DNA from: Anaerobaca sp035448545
Lineage (GTDB): Bacteria > Planctomycetota > Phycisphaerae > Sedimentisphaerales > Anaerobacaceae
Assembly: GCA_035448545.1 (NCBI GenBank)
Contig: DAOTJE010000009.1
Location: 62,001 to 126,000, forward strand
Direction of reading: 5' to 3'
DNA: 64,000 bases
Under the pieces are notes generated by a model. It was not told where the DNA came from. It made no database searches and saw only the letters and a program-made list of their open reading frames with translations. Of the stretch, positions 51,537 through 61,055 are shown one piece after another; position 1 is the stretch's first letter; each line of letters opens with the position of its first letter. Position numbers and translations under genes: made by a program.

Positions 51537-54482
51537 ATGGCAGAGCAGTTGGACAAAGTCTACGATCCGCAGAGCATCGAAAAACAGGTTAATGCGCTCT
51601 GGGGTTCACGACCCTATTTCCACCCCGACGCGTCGGGCGCGGCCGCGTCGGGAACGTACACAATTGTGATCCCGCCGCCCAACGTCACCGCCGCCCTGCA
51701 TCTCGGTCATGCCCTGAACAACACCCTCCAGGATGTGCTGATCCGCTTTCGTCGGATGCAGCAGCGTCGGACGCTGTGGATGCCCGGCACGGACCACGCG
51801 GGCATCGCCACGCAGACCGTGGTCGAGAAGCGGATCCTCGCGGAAGAAGGCAAACGACGCACCGACTTCGATCGCGACGAATTCGTCGCTCGGGTCCAGG
51901 CGTGGAAGGACGAGTACGAGGCCACTATCATCGGTCAGCTCAAGGCGATGGGGTGCTCCTGTGACTGGGCACGCACGCGGTTCACGATGGACGAAGTGTG
52001 TGCCAAGGCCGTGCGGGCCAACTTCTTCAACCTTTTCCGCGACGGTCTGATCTATCGCGGCAAGCGCCTGGTCAATTGGGACCCGGCCACGCAGACCGTA
52101 CTGGCCGACGACGAGGTCGAGCACGAGACCATTCGCGGCCATTTCTGGTACCTGCGTTATCCGCTCGTCGAGCCTGTGGAGATTGAAGGGAGACGCGTAG
52201 AGCACATCACCGTGGCGACGACGCGGCCGGAGACGATGCTGGGCGATACGGCCGTCGCGATGAATCCGGCCGACCCGCGGGCCCGGCACCTCGTCGGCAA
52301 GCACATCCGCTTGCCCATCGTCGGACGGATCATTCCGATCATCGCCGACGAGCACGTGGTTCTGCCCAATCGCGAGAGTGAAGAGGAAAAGGCCCGCTTC
52401 TCGACCGGCTTCCTGAAGGTGACGCCCGCCCACGATCCCGACGACTGGGCCATCGGCCAACGGCACGGGCTGCCGGTCATCAACATCATGGCGCCGGACG
52501 GCTCGATCAGTGACAAGTACGGCTGGACCGACGCCACGGAGCCCGAGGCACGAGAACTGCTCGGCATGGACCGCTTCGAGGCCCGCGAGGCCGTCGTCGA
52601 GTGGTTCCGCCAGGAGAACCTGCTCGAAGAGGTTCGCGAATACACCCACGAGGTCGGCCACAGCTACCGCAGTCACGTGCCCATCGAGCCGTATCTGTCG
52701 GACCAGTGGTACATCGCGGTCAAGAAACCCATCGATCATTTGGCGGCCAAGTTCGGCAGCGGCCTGATCGAAGGCACCGATGTTCCCGTCAACTCGCTGG
52801 CGGGCCTGGCGCTCAAGCCCCTGCTCGACGGCCGATTGCGGTTCATCCCCGAACGATACGCCCGGACGTACCAGACCTGGCTGGAGAACCTGCGCGACTG
52901 GCCGATCAGCCGCCAGCTCTGGTGGGGCCATCGCATCCCCGTCTGGTCGAAGACCGGCCGCGCGAGGAGCCTGCCGCCGCCTCTGTTGAATGGGCACGGC
53001 GCGATCTGCGTCGTGGAAGGGCAATCGGATGAAGGTCCCGTACGCTTTGCCTGCGTCGCTCCCGGCCGCGAGGACCTCGAGTCGAGACTCGAAGCGGACG
53101 GCTGGCGCCGCGACAATGATGTCCTCGACACGTGGTTCAGCTCGGCGCTTTGGCCGTTCAGCACGCTGGGCTGGCCGGATGATACGCCGGAGATGAAGGC
53201 GTTCTATCCGGGCGATGTTCTGTGCACCGCGCGCGAGATCATCACGCTCTGGGTCTCCCGCATGGTGATGATGGGCCAGTACTGCGTCGGGGACATTCCT
53301 TTCCGCGACGTTTACATCCACGCGATGATCCAGGACGGCGAAGGTCGCAAGATGTCCAAGAGCCTGGGCAACGGGATCGATCCTCTGATCGCCATCGACA
53401 GCCACGGCGCCGACGCGATGCGCTTTACCCTGGCCAGCATGACCACCGACACGCAGGACATCCGCATGCCGGTGGCACCGATGACGCTGCCGGACGGCCG
53501 CCGAGTCAACACATCGCCAAAGTTCGACATCGGCCGCAACTTCTGCAACAAACTCTGGAATGCCTCACGGTTCGCGATGATAAACCTCGAAGGGTATGCG
53601 CCCGCTGCCTTCGACGTCGGCGACCTGGACATAATCAGCGCGTGGATCCTGTCGCGTCTGGCCACCACGGAGGCGGAGGTCACCGCTTCGCTGGAAGCCT
53701 TCAAGTTCAGCGAGCCGCTGGCGCAGCTCTATCGGTTCTTCTGGAACGATTTCTGCGACTGGTATCTCGAATGGGTCAAATTCAGCATGCGGGACGAGGC
53801 CCGCCGACCGATGGCGCAGAACGTTCTGGCCTTTGTGCTCGACCGCGTGCTGCGGCTGCTGCACCCGTTCGTACCGTTCATCACGGAAGGCATCTACCAG
53901 AAACTCAACGAGATAGCGCCGGCGCGCGGCCTTGGCCATATCGCAACCGCCGACGGCAGCGAAGCGCTGACCATCGCCCGGTGGCCGGAAGGACTCGGCC
54001 GCCTGGTCCGCCGAGATACGGAGGAGCAGATTCGTGTGGTCCAGGAGGTGATCCGGGCAATTCGCGACATTCGAAACAAGTACAACAAGTCCAGCGAGCT
54101 TCTGACGGCCTCCGCGAACGCCCCGAAAGCGACCGCCGACATACTCAGCGCCAACGCCGATCTGATCTGCCAACTGGCCAACCTGGACTCATTCCAAGCG
54201 GCCGAAGGGGCGGCCAAACCGAACAACGCCGCCACCACCATAGTAGAAGGAACGCAGGTCTACGTGCACAACGTCATCGACCCGGTCGCAGAACGGGCCC
54301 GTCTCGACAGGCAAAGGCAGGAAATCCAGCAGGCCCAGAAGGCGGTGGAAAGCAAGCTCGCCAATGAGAACTTCGTGACCCGGGCTAAGCCGGAAGTCGT
54401 CGCCCAGACCCGGGAAAAGCTCGCCCAACTTCAAGAGCAGTTGCGGGCCGTCGAAGCGCACCTGGCCGAGCTGAACAACTGA
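51537..54482 (+). CDS. valS: Valine--tRNA ligase
   Basis: ValS charges tRNA-Val. The 981-residue class I synthetase shows the HIGH region PPPNVTAALHLGHALN (about 42-58), an editing domain with TTRPETMLGDTAVAMNP and ADEHVVLP, the tRNA-contact DVLDTWFSSALWPFSTLGW, and KMSKS in GRKMSKSLGNGIDP (near 605). An anticodon-binding helical domain and the C-terminal coiled-coil arm (about 915-980, ARLDRQRQEIQQAQKAVES) complete it. Length is normal. The start has only a weak ribosome site (TTGGGA). The rho terminator lies directly upstream. Confidence 0.97.
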   Translation: MAEQLDKVYDPQSIEKQVNALWGSRPYFHPDASGAAASGTYTIVIPPPNVTAALHLGHALNNTLQDVLIRFRRMQQRRTLWMPGTDHAGIATQTVVEKRILAEEGKRRTDFDRDEFVARVQAWKDEYEATIIGQLKAMGCSCDWARTRFTMDEVCAKAVRANFFNLFRDGLIYRGKRLVNWDPATQTVLADDEVEHETIRGHFWYLRYPLVEPVEIEGRRVEHITVATTRPETMLGDTAVAMNPADPRARHLVGKHIRLPIVGRIIPIIADEHVVLPNRESEEEKARFSTGFLKVTPAHDPDDWAIGQRHGLPVINIMAPDGSISDKYGWTDATEPEARELLGMDRFEAREAVVEWFRQENLLEEVREYTHEVGHSYRSHVPIEPYLSDQWYIAVKKPIDHLAAKFGSGLIEGTDVPVNSLAGLALKPLLDGRLRFIPERYARTYQTWLENLRDWPISRQLWWGHRIPVWSKTGRARSLPPPLLNGHGAICVVEGQSDEGPVRFACVAPGREDLESRLEADGWRRDNDVLDTWFSSALWPFSTLGWPDDTPEMKAFYPGDVLCTAREIITLWVSRMVMMGQYCVGDIPFRDVYIHAMIQDGEGRKMSKSLGNGIDPLIAIDSHGADAMRFTLASMTTDTQDIRMPVAPMTLPDGRRVNTSPKFDIGRNFCNKLWNASRFAMINLEGYAPAAFDVGDLDIISAWILSRLATTEAEVTASLEAFKFSEPLAQLYRFFWNDFCDWYLEWVKFSMRDEARRPMAQNVLAFVLDRVLRLLHPFVPFITEGIYQKLNEIAPARGLGHIATADGSEALTIARWPEGLGRLVRRDTEEQIRVVQEVIRAIRDIRNKYNKSSELLTASANAPKATADILSANADLICQLANLDSFQAAEGAAKPNNAATTIVEGTQVYVHNVIDPVAERARLDRQRQEIQQAQKAVESKLANENFVTRAKPEVVAQTREKLAQLQEQLRAVEAHLAELNN

Positions 54483-54503
54483 TTCGGCGAAGGGAGACTC
54501 AAG

Positions 54504-54899
54504 ATGGACGTGGAAGTCGAGCTGTCACGAATCATTATCAACGAAACGTCTGACCAGCAGATCATCGTCCTCAAGGAGCGTCATGGGGAGCGGGCGTTTC
54601 CGATCGTGATCGGCATAGTGGAGATCTTCGCGATCGATCGCCGGCTCAAAGGGATCGTCCCCCCCCGCCCGATGACGCACGACCTGCTCGCCAGTGTCAT
54701 CGAGGGTCTCGGCGCCAAGGTCGAGCGCATCGTGATCGACGACCTGCGCGATCACACATTCTACGCCAAGATCTACCTCCAGGTGGACGGACGCACGGTA
54801 AAGATCGATTCGCGTCCATCCGACGCGATCGCCTTGTGTGCGGCGATCAGCGCACCGATTTATGTGGCGGATCACGTCTTTGACAAGACGAGTCAGTAA
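54504..54899 (+). CDS. Bifunctional nuclease (BFN/DUF151) family protein
   Basis: The 131-residue protein matches the DUF151 family. A few plant and bacterial members have DNase/RNase activity, but most are uncharacterised. Family marks are DQQIIVLKERHGERAFPIVI, RPMTHDLLASVIEGLGAKVE and IDSRPSDAIALCAAISAPIY. GGGAG precedes the ATG, 21 bases after valS. Its last 53 bases overlap the end of the convergent lspA gene. Confidence 0.9.
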   Translation: MDVEVELSRIIINETSDQQIIVLKERHGERAFPIVIGIVEIFAIDRRLKGIVPPRPMTHDLLASVIEGLGAKVERIVIDDLRDHTFYAKIYLQVDGRTVKIDSRPSDAIALCAAISAPIYVADHVFDKTSQ

Positions 54900-55452
54900 A
54901 CAGAACCGTGAGCATGAAGAGCCCGACGGCGATGCACAGCATGGCATCCGCCAGATTGAACGTGTGCCAGTGCCGTCCGGGCCAGTAGACGACATCGATG
55001 AAATCGCGGACCCGACCGTCGTTGAAGGCACGGTCCCACAGGTTGCCGCCGACACCCGCCGCGAATAGCCCCATGGCTACATGGACCAGTCGCTGCCGTG
55101 CTGCGCCCAACAGGAACAGGCCCAGGATGATCGCCAGGGCAACCGTCGATACCCCCACGAGGAACAGCCGATTGCCGGCAGCGATCCCGAAGGCCGCTCC
55201 GTCATTCAGGGCCAGTCGGAACGAGAGGATACCGTCAAGGACCGCCTGGGCCTGATCGGGCTTGTCGCGCAGGGCCGCGAATACCGCGTGCTTGGTCCAG
55301 AGGTCCAACAGGAGCCCTGCAATAGCGGTAGGCCAGAAAATCAGATGAGCAATGCGGTCCGGCAGGACCTCTTTGCAGCCGCTCAGCAGGCCCCTGCGGG
55401 TCGCCTCCACCTTGCCCGGTTGCCCCTGGGTTGTCGTCATCGGTTCAGTCAT
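54847..55452 (-). CDS. lspA: Lipoprotein signal peptidase II
   Basis: LspA cleaves lipoprotein signal peptides at the inner membrane after lipidation. The 201-residue protein has four membrane segments and the family blocks: LALNDGAAFGI, GVGGNLWDRAFNDGRVRDFI with the first catalytic Asp, and TFNLADAMLCI with the second. A hydrophilic N-terminal stretch of about 35 residues is longer than usual. Its first 8 bases overlap the end of the upstream TPR lipoprotein gene, so translation is probably coupled, and its 3' end overlaps the convergent BFN gene. Confidence 0.94.
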   Translation of the reverse strand: MTEPMTTTQGQPGKVEATRRGLLSGCKEVLPDRIAHLIFWPTAIAGLLLDLWTKHAVFAALRDKPDQAQAVLDGILSFRLALNDGAAFGIAAGNRLFLVGVSTVALAIILGLFLLGAARQRLVHVAMGLFAAGVGGNLWDRAFNDGRVRDFIDVVYWPGRHWHTFNLADAMLCIAVGLFMLTVLFTDSSCQRRDPPHKSVR

Positions 55453-56509
55453 TCAGTCCTCGCAACGGATTCGTCGTGGATGCGCTCTCCCGGATCAGCT
55501 TCTCGAGCCAGTCCCGCCTGGGCTGATCGGGGTAGATCGCCAGGGCGCGGCGCCAATGACGCAGCGCCGCCGACTGCCACGCGTCGTCTCCGGTCTGCTG
55601 GGCCTTGACCATGCAAGCCACACCCAGCCCCCGATAGGCCTCCCAGTCCCCGTCATCGAGGGCAACCGCCTTCTTATACATCGCTATCGCCTGATCCGCA
55701 TCGCCGAGTTTCAACAGGCAGTATCCGAGATCCCGGAACGCCGCCCCATGATCGGGCCGGGAATGAACCACTTCCAAAAGCACTCCCTTGGCCCGCTCAT
55801 ATTGCTCGCTCCGGATGCAGGCCCGGACCAGAGCCAGCGCCAGGTCCAGGTTCGCGGGGTCGCCCTGCCGCAACTCCTGGTACACTTGGGCCGCCTGCTC
55901 GTAATCCTTCTGCTGTTCATAGGCGTCAGCCAGAAGACGCAGAACCTCCTGCGACTGGGGATCCATCCGTCGAGCGGATTCGGCATGGCCCACCGCCCGC
56001 GCAGGCTGACCGGCGTGCAGATAGCACTGGGCGGCCCCGAGCTGGGCCGTGAGGCTTTCCGTGTCCAGGTCCCCCGCCCGCGCGAAGGCCCGGGCTGCCT
56101 CGCCAAACCGGCCCAAGTCGCGGCATACCTGGGCCAAGTCCATGTAGTTCTGAAACGACCACGGGTTCAGTTCCGTTGCCTTTCGAAAGGCCTCAACCGC
56201 CAATTCCGGCTTGTTCAACGCCAAGTGGGCCTTGCCCAACTCCGAGTAGGCCAGCACGAAATCGGGGGCCTGCCGGACCACGGTCGTGAGCTTCCTGACG
56301 GCCGGTTCATCCTGTCCCAGTTCGCGAAGCCTCACAGCATCGAGGTACAGATCGATCGCCTGCTGCCGCTCGGAACAGCCGGAAACCAGACATGTCCCCA
56401 GGACGACGACGCCCAACCAGACTGAAATCCCCCTGTTGTATCCATCGAACACGTGCCGGCCGCCTTTCCTGGTTCTGCGGAGCCCGCCACTGGTCATTCT
56501 GACGGTCAC
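55445..56509 (-). CDS. TPR repeat lipoprotein
   Basis: The 354-residue product has a lipobox (VVVLGTCLVSGC) and then about eight TPR units to the C-terminus (for example AYSELGKAHLALNKPELAVE, DADQAIAMYKKAVALDDGD). The first GTG (56509) gives a basic N-terminus of about 19 residues. An internal GTG (56452) would give a normal-length lipoprotein signal, MFDGYNRGISVWLG, with AGGAAAGG upstream, and may be the true start. It is probably a periplasm-facing scaffold. It overlaps lspA, whose product would process it. Confidence 0.87.
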   Translation of the reverse strand: MTVRMTSGGLRRTRKGGRHVFDGYNRGISVWLGVVVLGTCLVSGCSERQQAIDLYLDAVRLRELGQDEPAVRKLTTVVRQAPDFVLAYSELGKAHLALNKPELAVEAFRKATELNPWSFQNYMDLAQVCRDLGRFGEAARAFARAGDLDTESLTAQLGAAQCYLHAGQPARAVGHAESARRMDPQSQEVLRLLADAYEQQKDYEQAAQVYQELRQGDPANLDLALALVRACIRSEQYERAKGVLLEVVHSRPDHGAAFRDLGYCLLKLGDADQAIAMYKKAVALDDGDWEAYRGLGVACMVKAQQTGDDAWQSAALRHWRRALAIYPDQPRRDWLEKLIRESASTTNPLRGLND

Positions 56510-56602
56510 ATTCCCACCAAAAACCGGATTATACCAGAGCCGTCCGGCCTGTCAAAGCACCCGAATCCCCGAGGAATCGCCCCCTTGGGGTACGCTTAGT
56601 GT

Positions 56603-56631
56603 TTGACAGAGAGTCGGCGGGCCGGTATGTT
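56603..56631 (+). promoter_or_regulatory. Promoter for gpmI-mutL-btuFCD
   Basis: A perfect TTGACA (56603-56608), a 17-base spacer and TATGTT (56626-56631). The leader to the gpmI ATG is about 75 bases. The longer gpmI frame starts inside this promoter, which supports ATG 56714. Confidence 0.65.
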
Positions 56632-56713
56632 ACGTGGCTGCTTGCGCGTGGGTATGCGATGGGACGAGGCTATGCCTCGTCTCTGTTGCTATGGATTGAA
56701 AGGTGTGTCGTAC

Positions 56714-58291
56714 ATGGCGAAAGAGAAGGCCACGATTGCGAAAAGACCCTGTGTTCTGATCATCCGCGACGGATGGGGCTACAACCCCGACGCCAGCGAA
56801 GACAACTACAACGCCATCAAGCAGGCCCACACGCCGACGGACGACATGCTGATGGCCGAATACCCCCACTGCCTGATTCACACATACGGCGAGTACGTCG
56901 GGCTGCCCGACGGGACGATGGGCAACAGCGAGGTGGGCCACCAGAACATCGGGGCCGGACGGATCGTGCCTCAGGAGTCGGTCCGCCTGACCCATGCGAT
57001 CCGGGACGGCTCGTTCTTCCGGAACGAACAATTTTTCAGGCTCGTCCAGTTCATCAAGGAACACCAAGGCAAGATGCATCTGATGGGCCTGTGCAGCGAT
57101 ATCGGGGTCCATTCGCTGCTCGGGCATCTCTACGGCCTGCTCGAACTGGCCAAGCGAAACGGCCTGACGGAGGTATTCATCCACGCGTTCACCGATGGGC
57201 GGGATTCACCGCCCGACAGCGGTCTGGGCTACATCCGCGACATCGAAGCAAAGGCAGCCGAGATCGGCGTGGGCAGGATCGCCACAGTCATGGGACGATT
57301 CTATGCCATGGACCGCGACAGCCGATGGGACCGCGTCCAGAAGGCCTACGAGTGCCTGCGGGTCGGCAAAGGGCTTAAGGCCACGAGCGCTCCGGAGGCG
57401 ATTCAGAGCAGTTATAACAGGGACGTGACCGACGAATTCATCGAGCCGACGTGCATCGTCACCAGGGACAACACGCCACTGGCGACCATTGACGACGGAG
57501 ACGGCGTCGTGTTCTTCAACTTCCGAGGCGACCGCCCGCGCGAGCTGACGCGTGCGTTCGTGGACCCGGACTTCAAGGAGTTCGTGCGTCCGACGATGCC
57601 GGACGTGTACTTCGTCTGCATGACCGAGTACGACGCCAGTATCCCGGCGCCGGTGGCCTTCCCCAAGCTACCCAAGATGAAGAACATTCTGGCCGCCTAC
57701 TGGAGCGAGCTGGGTCTGAAGCAGTTCCGCTGCGCCGAGACGGAAAAGTACGCCCACGTGACGTTCTTTTTCAACGATTACACGGAGAAGCCGTTTAAGG
57801 GCGAGGACCGTCAGATCGTCCCGTCGCCCAAGGTGCGGACGTACGATCTCAAGCCGGAGATGAGCGCCCGCGAGGTCGCCCGCGTCGTGCTGGAGCGACT
57901 CGACAGCGACAAGTACGACGTGATGGTCATTAACTTTGCCAATCCGGACATGGTCGGGCACACGGGCGACCTGGCCGCCGCGATTCAGGCGGCCGAGACA
58001 GTCGACGAGTGCGTCGGCAAGATCCTCGACAAGGTCAAGAGCATGGGGGGCGCTGCCATCGTCACCGCCGACCACGGCAACTTCGAGAAGATGATCGACG
58101 GAAGCCCGGACAGCCCGCACACCGCTCATACCGTCGGCGACGTGCCGCTGATCGTTTTCGATGACGAGTACAAGGGCAGGAGGCTGCGGGACGGCGGTAC
58201 GCTGGCGGACATCGGGCCGACCATGCTCGAAATCATGGGTCTGCCTCAACCGGCAGAGATGACCGGCCGCAGCCTGCTCCAGGGGGTGTGA
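56714..58291 (+). CDS. gpmI: 2,3-bisphosphoglycerate-independent phosphoglycerate mutase
   Basis: GpmI interconverts 3- and 2-phosphoglycerate in glycolysis with two manganese ions. The 525-residue protein shows LIIRDGWGYN with a metal Asp, the nucleophile S72 in GTMGNSEVGHQNIG, FTDGRDSPPDSG, NFRGDRPREL, VINFANPDMVGHTGD and VTADHGNFEKM. ATG 56714 is supported by AAAGG upstream and by the promoter position. mutL follows after 49 bases. Confidence 0.96.
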   Translation: MAKEKATIAKRPCVLIIRDGWGYNPDASEDNYNAIKQAHTPTDDMLMAEYPHCLIHTYGEYVGLPDGTMGNSEVGHQNIGAGRIVPQESVRLTHAIRDGSFFRNEQFFRLVQFIKEHQGKMHLMGLCSDIGVHSLLGHLYGLLELAKRNGLTEVFIHAFTDGRDSPPDSGLGYIRDIEAKAAEIGVGRIATVMGRFYAMDRDSRWDRVQKAYECLRVGKGLKATSAPEAIQSSYNRDVTDEFIEPTCIVTRDNTPLATIDDGDGVVFFNFRGDRPRELTRAFVDPDFKEFVRPTMPDVYFVCMTEYDASIPAPVAFPKLPKMKNILAAYWSELGLKQFRCAETEKYAHVTFFFNDYTEKPFKGEDRQIVPSPKVRTYDLKPEMSAREVARVVLERLDSDKYDVMVINFANPDMVGHTGDLAAAIQAAETVDECVGKILDKVKSMGGAAIVTADHGNFEKMIDGSPDSPHTAHTVGDVPLIVFDDEYKGRRLRDGGTLADIGPTMLEIMGLPQPAEMTGRSLLQGV

Positions 58292-58340
58292 CCGCCGCCC
58301 AGGCTCCGACAACGCATGCGATGGACGCCAAGGGAACCGG

Positions 58341-60155
58341 GTGGGAAGCATGGGTCGAATCGTTCGCCTTGACCAGAACATGATCAACATGATCGCGGCC
58401 GGCGAGGTCATCGAACGTCCGGCCAGTGTGGTCAAGGAGCTTCTCGAAAACAGCGTCGACGCCGGCGCCACGCGGATCACCGTCGCGGTCGAAGACGGAG
58501 GCCGCCGGCTGATCGCCGTGACCGATAACGGCGAAGGAATGGACGCCGAAGACTTGGCGGCCGCCTTCGAGTCTCACGCCACGAGCAAGATTCGCAGCGC
58601 TGCCGACCTGAACGGCATTGCAACGCTCGGCTTTCGGGGCGAAGCACTGGCCAGCATCGCCTCTGTCGCCCGTGTCCGAGCAACGAGCCGAACCGTGCAG
58701 TCCGACCAGGCCCACTGCATCGAGATCGACTGCGGCGTGAGCAAGCCGGTCTGCCCGTGCAGCGGCGACGTCGGCACAGCGATTCAGATCCGCGACATCT
58801 TCTACAAGACGCCCGCCCGGCGTAAGTTTCTGCGGACTGCCAACACCGAGATGGGGCACATCAGCGAGCAGTTCACGCGAATCGCCCTGCCCAACGACCG
58901 GCTCGACCTGACGCTCGTCCATAACGGCAGGGAGTTGTATCACCTCGCAGGAAACCTCAGCCTCCGCCAGCGCATCGCGCAGCTGTTCCCGATGCTGGCG
59001 GCCGACGACCTGATCGAGACCCGGACGGAGGAGAAGGGTATCTGCATCCGGGCTCTGCTGGGCCATCCGCGTGCCTCGCGCACCAACAACCAGTTCCAGT
59101 ACGCTTTTCTCAACGGCCGCTTCATCCGTGACAAGTTCGTCTCGCACGCAATCAAGGAAGCCTACCGAGGCCTGCTCGAACCGAACCGCTTCCCGGTCGC
59201 ATTTCTGTTCATCGAAATGCCCTACGACGAATACGACGTCAACGTGCACCCGACCAAGACGGAGGTTCGGTTCTACAACTCCAATGTGATTCACTCGCAG
59301 CTTCTCAGCGCGATGCGTGAGAAACTGCTCGGCACGGACCTGCACATGCCGGCGAAGCTGCCGTCGGGGCCGCCGATCCCTTCGGACGACAGCCGTCAGG
59401 TGCAGCGGGCCAGGCGGCAGGAGATCGCCGACGCCATGGCGGACTTTTTCAGGCAGCATCGGCCCGTCAACCGGCAACAGCAGTTCGACTTGCAGCCGGA
59501 CGACCGATCTTTTCCTGCCGGGGCGCCCGCCGGGCGCAAGCCGGCAATCCCGCACAAGGAAACGCCGCTGGAGCTGAGCTTCGAGGGGCCGAAGTATCTC
59601 CAGATTCATGACAGCTACATCGTCGAACAGACCGAGGAAGGCTTCGTCATCATCGATCAACACGCGCTGCACGAGGCGATGCTGTACGAGACGCTCCGAC
59701 AGCGGGCGGGCAGCGGTCCTCTCGAATCGCAGCGGCTCCTGCTGCCCGAGACGTTCGACGTCACCGATGCCCAGGCCGACGCCCTCGAGAACAACGCTGA
59801 AGTGATCGCCCGACTTGGAATCGAGCTGGCGCCTTTCGGGCCGCGCACATACGCCGTCCAGGCCTTTCCCACATTGCTGGCCAAGGTCTCCCCTATCGGA
59901 TTCGTGCAGGACCTCGTGGACCTGCTGGTGTCCAGAAAGGCAATGCCAAACCCCGAGGACATGCTCGATGAAGTGCTGAACATGACGGCCTGTAAGGCGG
60001 CCATCAAGGCGGGCCAGAAGCTGACCGACAGCGAGATCGGGCAACTGTTGGCCGACCGGCAACGGTACGAGTCGATCAGCCGATGTCCGCACGGACGGCC
60101 TACGACGATTACCTTCTCCATTGCTGAACTGGAAAAGCAATTCAAGAGGACTTGA
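58341..60155 (+). CDS. mutL: DNA mismatch repair protein MutL
   Basis: MutL couples mismatch recognition by MutS to strand incision. The 604-residue protein has the GHKL ATPase domain (ELLENSVDAGATRITV, TDNGEGMDAEDL, LGFRGEALASIA), a transducer domain, a linker (about 345-420) and a C-terminal endonuclease domain. The metal motif DQHALHEAMLYE fits DQHA-x2-E-x4-E, and ACKAAIKAG and CPHGRP complete the nuclease site. This MutL should therefore nick DNA itself, as expected where MutH is absent. GTG 58341 has AAGGGAA upstream; ATG 58350 is an alternative. Its stop overlaps the btuF ATG by one base. Confidence 0.96.
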   Translation: MGSMGRIVRLDQNMINMIAAGEVIERPASVVKELLENSVDAGATRITVAVEDGGRRLIAVTDNGEGMDAEDLAAAFESHATSKIRSAADLNGIATLGFRGEALASIASVARVRATSRTVQSDQAHCIEIDCGVSKPVCPCSGDVGTAIQIRDIFYKTPARRKFLRTANTEMGHISEQFTRIALPNDRLDLTLVHNGRELYHLAGNLSLRQRIAQLFPMLAADDLIETRTEEKGICIRALLGHPRASRTNNQFQYAFLNGRFIRDKFVSHAIKEAYRGLLEPNRFPVAFLFIEMPYDEYDVNVHPTKTEVRFYNSNVIHSQLLSAMREKLLGTDLHMPAKLPSGPPIPSDDSRQVQRARRQEIADAMADFFRQHRPVNRQQQFDLQPDDRSFPAGAPAGRKPAIPHKETPLELSFEGPKYLQIHDSYIVEQTEEGFVIIDQHALHEAMLYETLRQRAGSGPLESQRLLLPETFDVTDAQADALENNAEVIARLGIELAPFGPRTYAVQAFPTLLAKVSPIGFVQDLVDLLVSRKAMPNPEDMLDEVLNMTACKAAIKAGQKLTDSEIGQLLADRQRYESISRCPHGRPTTITFSIAELEKQFKRT

Positions 60156-61051
60156 TGCGCAGGTGGGTCTTGTTGCTGGCGGCGATGATGGCGTGGAATA
60201 TCGCCGGCTATGCGCTATGGCGAGCGCCGCGAGTCGATGCGGTCGTCCCCCCGGCGGAGGCGCCGCGTCCGGAGCGAATCGTCTCGATGGCCCCGAATCT
60301 CACAGAAATCCTGTATGCGCTCGGGCTGGGCGAAAACGTGGTGGCCGTCACGAGCGACAGCGATTATCCGCCACAGGCAGCGGGCAAGCCGAGCGTGGGC
60401 AGCTTCTGGCTTCCGGACATCGAGGCGGTCATCGCGGGCCGGCCCGACCTCATTGTCACCCTCGAAATCCCGCAGCAGACGAACCTGGTTGTTCGACTCA
60501 GACGCATGGGTTACCGCTGTCTGGGCGTAAGCATCTGGACGGTGGACGAGTTCTTCCGTGCCGTCGAGACGATCGGACAGGCAACGGGGCAACCGGTCCA
60601 GGCCCAATCGCTGGTTTCGGGAATTCGGCAAGACATCCGGCGTCTGACGGAGACCCGGGCCGGCAAAGACCAGCCGCGTGTCCTGTGGGTGGTCCAGCGG
60701 GAACCGCTTCGCGTAGCCGGCCGCAACACGTTCATCAACGAGCTGATCGAGCTGGCCGGTGGGCAGAATGCGATCGGACCCACATTGCACAAGTATCCCC
60801 CCATCGGTGCCGAGCAGGTGATCGGGGCCAACGTAGAGGTAATCGTCGAGCCGGCCATGACCGGCGGGGACCTCGTCGAGCAGCGTCGTCAGGCGCTGGC
60901 CTACTGGAGCCATCTGCCCCGCATTCCCGCCGTTGCCAACGGACGGATCTACGTTATCGATCCCGACGCCGTTTCACGTCTGAGTCCGAGACTCTGCCAG
61001 GGAATCGAGTCCATTGCGGCCTGCCTTTGGCCCGCCGATTCGGGAGGATGA
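60155..61051 (+). CDS. btuF: Cobalamin-type substrate-binding protein BtuF
   Basis: The 298-residue periplasmic protein would bind cobalamin or a related corrinoid and deliver it to BtuCD. A signal or anchor segment covers about residues 4-22. Family marks are RIVSMAPNLTEILYALGLG, VVAVTSDSDYPPQA, VGSFWLPDIEAVIAGRPDLI and NTFINELIELAGGQNAIG. AGAGGA lies before ATG 60155, which overlaps the mutL stop, so translation is coupled. Haem or siderophore binding is possible, but the DYPPQA and VGSF pattern fits BtuF best. Confidence 0.85.
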   Translation: MRRWVLLLAAMMAWNIAGYALWRAPRVDAVVPPAEAPRPERIVSMAPNLTEILYALGLGENVVAVTSDSDYPPQAAGKPSVGSFWLPDIEAVIAGRPDLIVTLEIPQQTNLVVRLRRMGYRCLGVSIWTVDEFFRAVETIGQATGQPVQAQSLVSGIRQDIRRLTETRAGKDQPRVLWVVQREPLRVAGRNTFINELIELAGGQNAIGPTLHKYPPIGAEQVIGANVEVIVEPAMTGGDLVEQRRQALAYWSHLPRIPAVANGRIYVIDPDAVSRLSPRLCQGIESIAACLWPADSGG

Positions 61052-61055
61052 ATAC

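Noticed and set aside
51606..53405. 599-residue minus-strand frame opposite valS
   Set aside because: Antisense shadow; valS is intact with all synthetase motifs.
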